Positions 61,401-64,000 of a stretch of DNA of 64,000 nt are shown in pieces. Origin of the DNA: Casuarius casuarius (lineage: Eukaryota > Chordata > Aves > Casuariiformes > Casuariidae); assembly GCA_003342895.1 (NCBI GenBank), contig PTFA01000042.1, positions 3,599,423-3,663,422 on the forward strand, read 5' to 3'. Each line of letters opens with the position of its first letter. Position 1 is the first letter of the stretch. The notes under the pieces were generated by a model. That model did no database searches. It was not told the DNA's origin and saw only the letters and a program-made list of their open reading frames with translations. A program made the position numbers and the translations under genes.

Positions 61401-64000
61401 CCTGCAAGGGCAGACCCAGACAAATGATGCTAATCTGTATTGCTGTGAATCAGTTTAAGTAGCAGTGGTCTGTGCTCTGGATAAAGAGATTCTCATCCAG
61501 TGGATGAAGTGTTTGGGAATCATAACTGTTCCGTATAGTAGAATTTGAGAGGAGGTTTTTTTTGTAGCTTTCTGCCACTTCTTGGAGTTTGTGGGTGTCA
61601 TTAAGATTGCAGAGTTAGAGAGTCACAAGTTAGGAAATTATGACACTAAGGTTACTCTATAAGCTTTAGTTACTCTCTCTGCATATGCATTTGAATTACA
61701 AAATCATACTGAGTACTTCTTTCCTTTAAGGGAGTTTTCTTCTTCCTCCTTTTTTCTCTTTTTTGAACATAATTTTATTTAGAAGATATGATTTGATTTA
61801 GAAACATAGTTGCTATTTGATGTGACAGCTCTTTGTTACTTATTTAATTTATATAATTATTATTGTTGTTGGTTCATAAGTGCTGCACTCCGCTACAAGA
61901 ATAAAATTGAATAGATATATTCTGCTTATTCTTGAATTCATCACAAAGATCTAGACTAAAAGTGCACATATGTTGTGAGAAAATGTGACGCTTCAATTCA
62001 TCCTGGATGTAATTCTATTTGTGGAATTGAACCAAACCCAAACTTGACTGTGAACTTTGTTTTCAAGTTTTACTAAGCCTGAACCAGCACTGAACTAGAA
62101 CAACTGTTATCACAGATGAACTTAAACTGAAACCAAATGGAAAAATTCTGTTAACTTCAGTAGAATGTAACATGCATTTGTTTTCTGGATTTAACTAATC
62201 TTCAAGGTATTGTTTTAACAAATCTCTTTATTTTTTAGAATGATCAGACTTTTATGTTTGCCTCAACACAAAGCTGAAATGTATGTATTAATTGGTGTAT
62301 AATTATAACATTCATAACTTGCAATATCTAGTCTGTGCAAATTGGGTAAATGTCCATAGGAAGCTGAAACATTTTTTTCTGCTTTTTTAATAGCTTTGAA
62401 ATATTTGCCTACAGAACAACAGTAACTTAAGAAATTCAGTGGGATAACTTGTGCAGGTAATACTTGTAGTCATGAGAATAGAAATGTACTTGAAAGTTCA
62501 TTACTTGTTTTGTGATAGAATAATACAGGGTTCATACTACTGAGAGAGATCAGAGAGATGATATAGTCTAATAAAACAGTAATTGAAAATACACTTCATT
62601 TATTGGACAATTTTTAGAACAAAACATGGTTTATGTAAGCATATGCTTGATAAACTGAAATGACTGTTTTATAAAACAGTATTTTGAAAGCTCATAATTG
62701 GAAAGGCTATTTACTCCTAAGTAACATGAAGGATTTAGCTGAAGAACTAACTGTAATGGATCCACTAAACAACAGGACGCATATTTAAATTCAGTGTCTT
62801 TGATGGAGACATCATACCAAATCCTAGCATTGTAGCACTCAGGTGTTCGGTAGTGTTTCTGAATGTCTCAGAAATGAGGAAGTTAATGAAAAAGTCAAAG
62901 ATGAAGAAATTAAAATCTTCATACAGCATATAGGAGCTACAAACACATGAAAACTTACCAATTTTGTTTTTAAAAAGTTTCCATTTGCGTAGAAATTTCT
63001 TATTAAAGCTTTCTCTTTATTCTTTAAAGTATAGCAGACTTAAAAGAGCTATGCATATATACAAACAAGAAAAAGCTACAGAAGACAACAATATACCAAT
63101 CTGTTTTTTTAAGTGTCAGATTTGAAAAAGCTAGTCAGGATGAAACTCAGCTGAAGAAAAGTCCATATAGAAGGTTCTAAACAAAGCCAGATAGTATGTA
63201 AAGTTAAAATTAATAGAGTAAGAGAAAAGTAAATGCTCAAGGACTTGAAAACAAGAGACATAAATAAAATAAAAGAACGTACACATACATATGTTGCATA
63301 AATCAGTCAGAGGACCAGATTCAACTACCAGGAGGCAAAAAGAATGAGGACGAGATTCTGTGCTATTGAAATCTATAGAGTTTTTCTGTGTTAACTCAGT
63401 GGGAACAAGATGAGGGCTCTAAAGAGAATAAGAACACTGCAAACTGATCAGCTACGGGAAATGTTACAGAAGTTGTAGAGAAATTTTGTCAGGAGACAAA
63501 GCAATGTGAGAACCTGAGGTGCTGAAAAAGAAGGAAGCAGTGATAGAAACACACAAACTAAATGCAGTTAATCCCATAAATTAGATAGTATTTGCCTAGG
63601 AATTCTGAAGGCATTTAAGAATGGAGTGACTAATTTTCTAGCAAAAGTGCACAACTTTTAACCAAATTGCCTACGTCAGAGGAAAACAAATTTCATTAAG
63701 TAGTTTAAAAAGGACTAGAACTGATTGAGAATTGCATCGAGCTTTACTTTCCTGTCAGAAGAATTAGCAAATATGGAAATTAAAATTAACATTCTGACAT
63801 ATGTAGGGGGTGACAACTAACAGTCTATAAAAACAAGTTTATATATCTCATTTAGACAGTCAAAAATTCTTAAAAAAATCTGGTAGGAAAAGAAAATAGT
63901 GACAGGCAAGGTCTTATCCTGAATAAGGAAGCACTTTAGAATCAGAATACAAACTGTAGAAATAAATGGTAACTTTTCATAGTGACAAAAGTTTGATACT
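58421..64000. other. Intergenic or upstream region with no recognised gene
   Basis: 5.6 kb of AT-rich sequence. ORFs are at most about 80 codons and none is recognised. One slightly GC-richer block with overlapping open frames on the - strand lies at 60335-60690. In mammals DYRK1A follows on the + strand, but I see none of its coding exons here; non-coding first exons could not be recognised by eye. Confidence 0.6.

Noticed and set aside
1..64000. CRISPR arrays, bacterial operons, tRNA or rRNA genes
   Set aside because: None seen. The sequence has introns and a LINE, so it is vertebrate nuclear DNA; no tRNA T-loop motif in a plausible cloverleaf was found by eye.

Overview
The window is vertebrate nuclear DNA, most likely from a bird. 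It is AT-rich apart from one CpG island. It carries a CR1 LINE with the typical sauropsid 3' end and has no mammalian repeats. Its two multi-exon genes match the conserved pair TTC3 and VPS26C (DSCR3), which lie in the Down-syndrome critical region of human 21q22. The introns are short (about 27 kb for the last 27 TTC3 exons), which fits an avian genome better than a mammalian one. The exact species cannot be named from the sequence.

Layout. Bases 1-28703 (+ strand) hold the C-terminal three quarters of TTC3, a large E3 ubiquitin ligase. I place 27 coding exons with matching splice phases, ending in a C3H2C3 RING-H2 finger and a stop at 28701-28703. The TPR repeats of the protein lie upstream of the window. 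Bases 28704-32899 are the convergent 3' ends of TTC3 and VPS26C. Bases 32900-57494 (- strand) hold complete VPS26C: eight exons encoding 297 residues, the cargo-binding arrestin-fold subunit of Retriever/Commander. Its intron 5 contains a 5'-truncated CR1 of about 2.1 kb on the opposite strand. About 57.04-58.42 kb is the CpG-island promoter of VPS26C. It holds two E-boxes (one a perfect CLEAR-type palindrome), an inverted pair of ZNF143/THAP11-like motifs, NRF1-like palindromes and an RFX-like X-box. From 58.4 kb to the end no gene is recognised; in mammals the next gene in this direction is DYRK1A.

Points worth checking: an apparent single-base frameshift in an otherwise coding-looking TTC3 exon (10107-10346); a possible unannotated in-frame cassette exon (24222-24308); a NAGNAG acceptor; and the promoter architecture of VPS26C, which suggests lysosomal/TFEB-type control of an endosomal recycling gene. 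I found no sign of a new mobile, defence or biosynthetic system: this looks like ordinary conserved vertebrate sequence.
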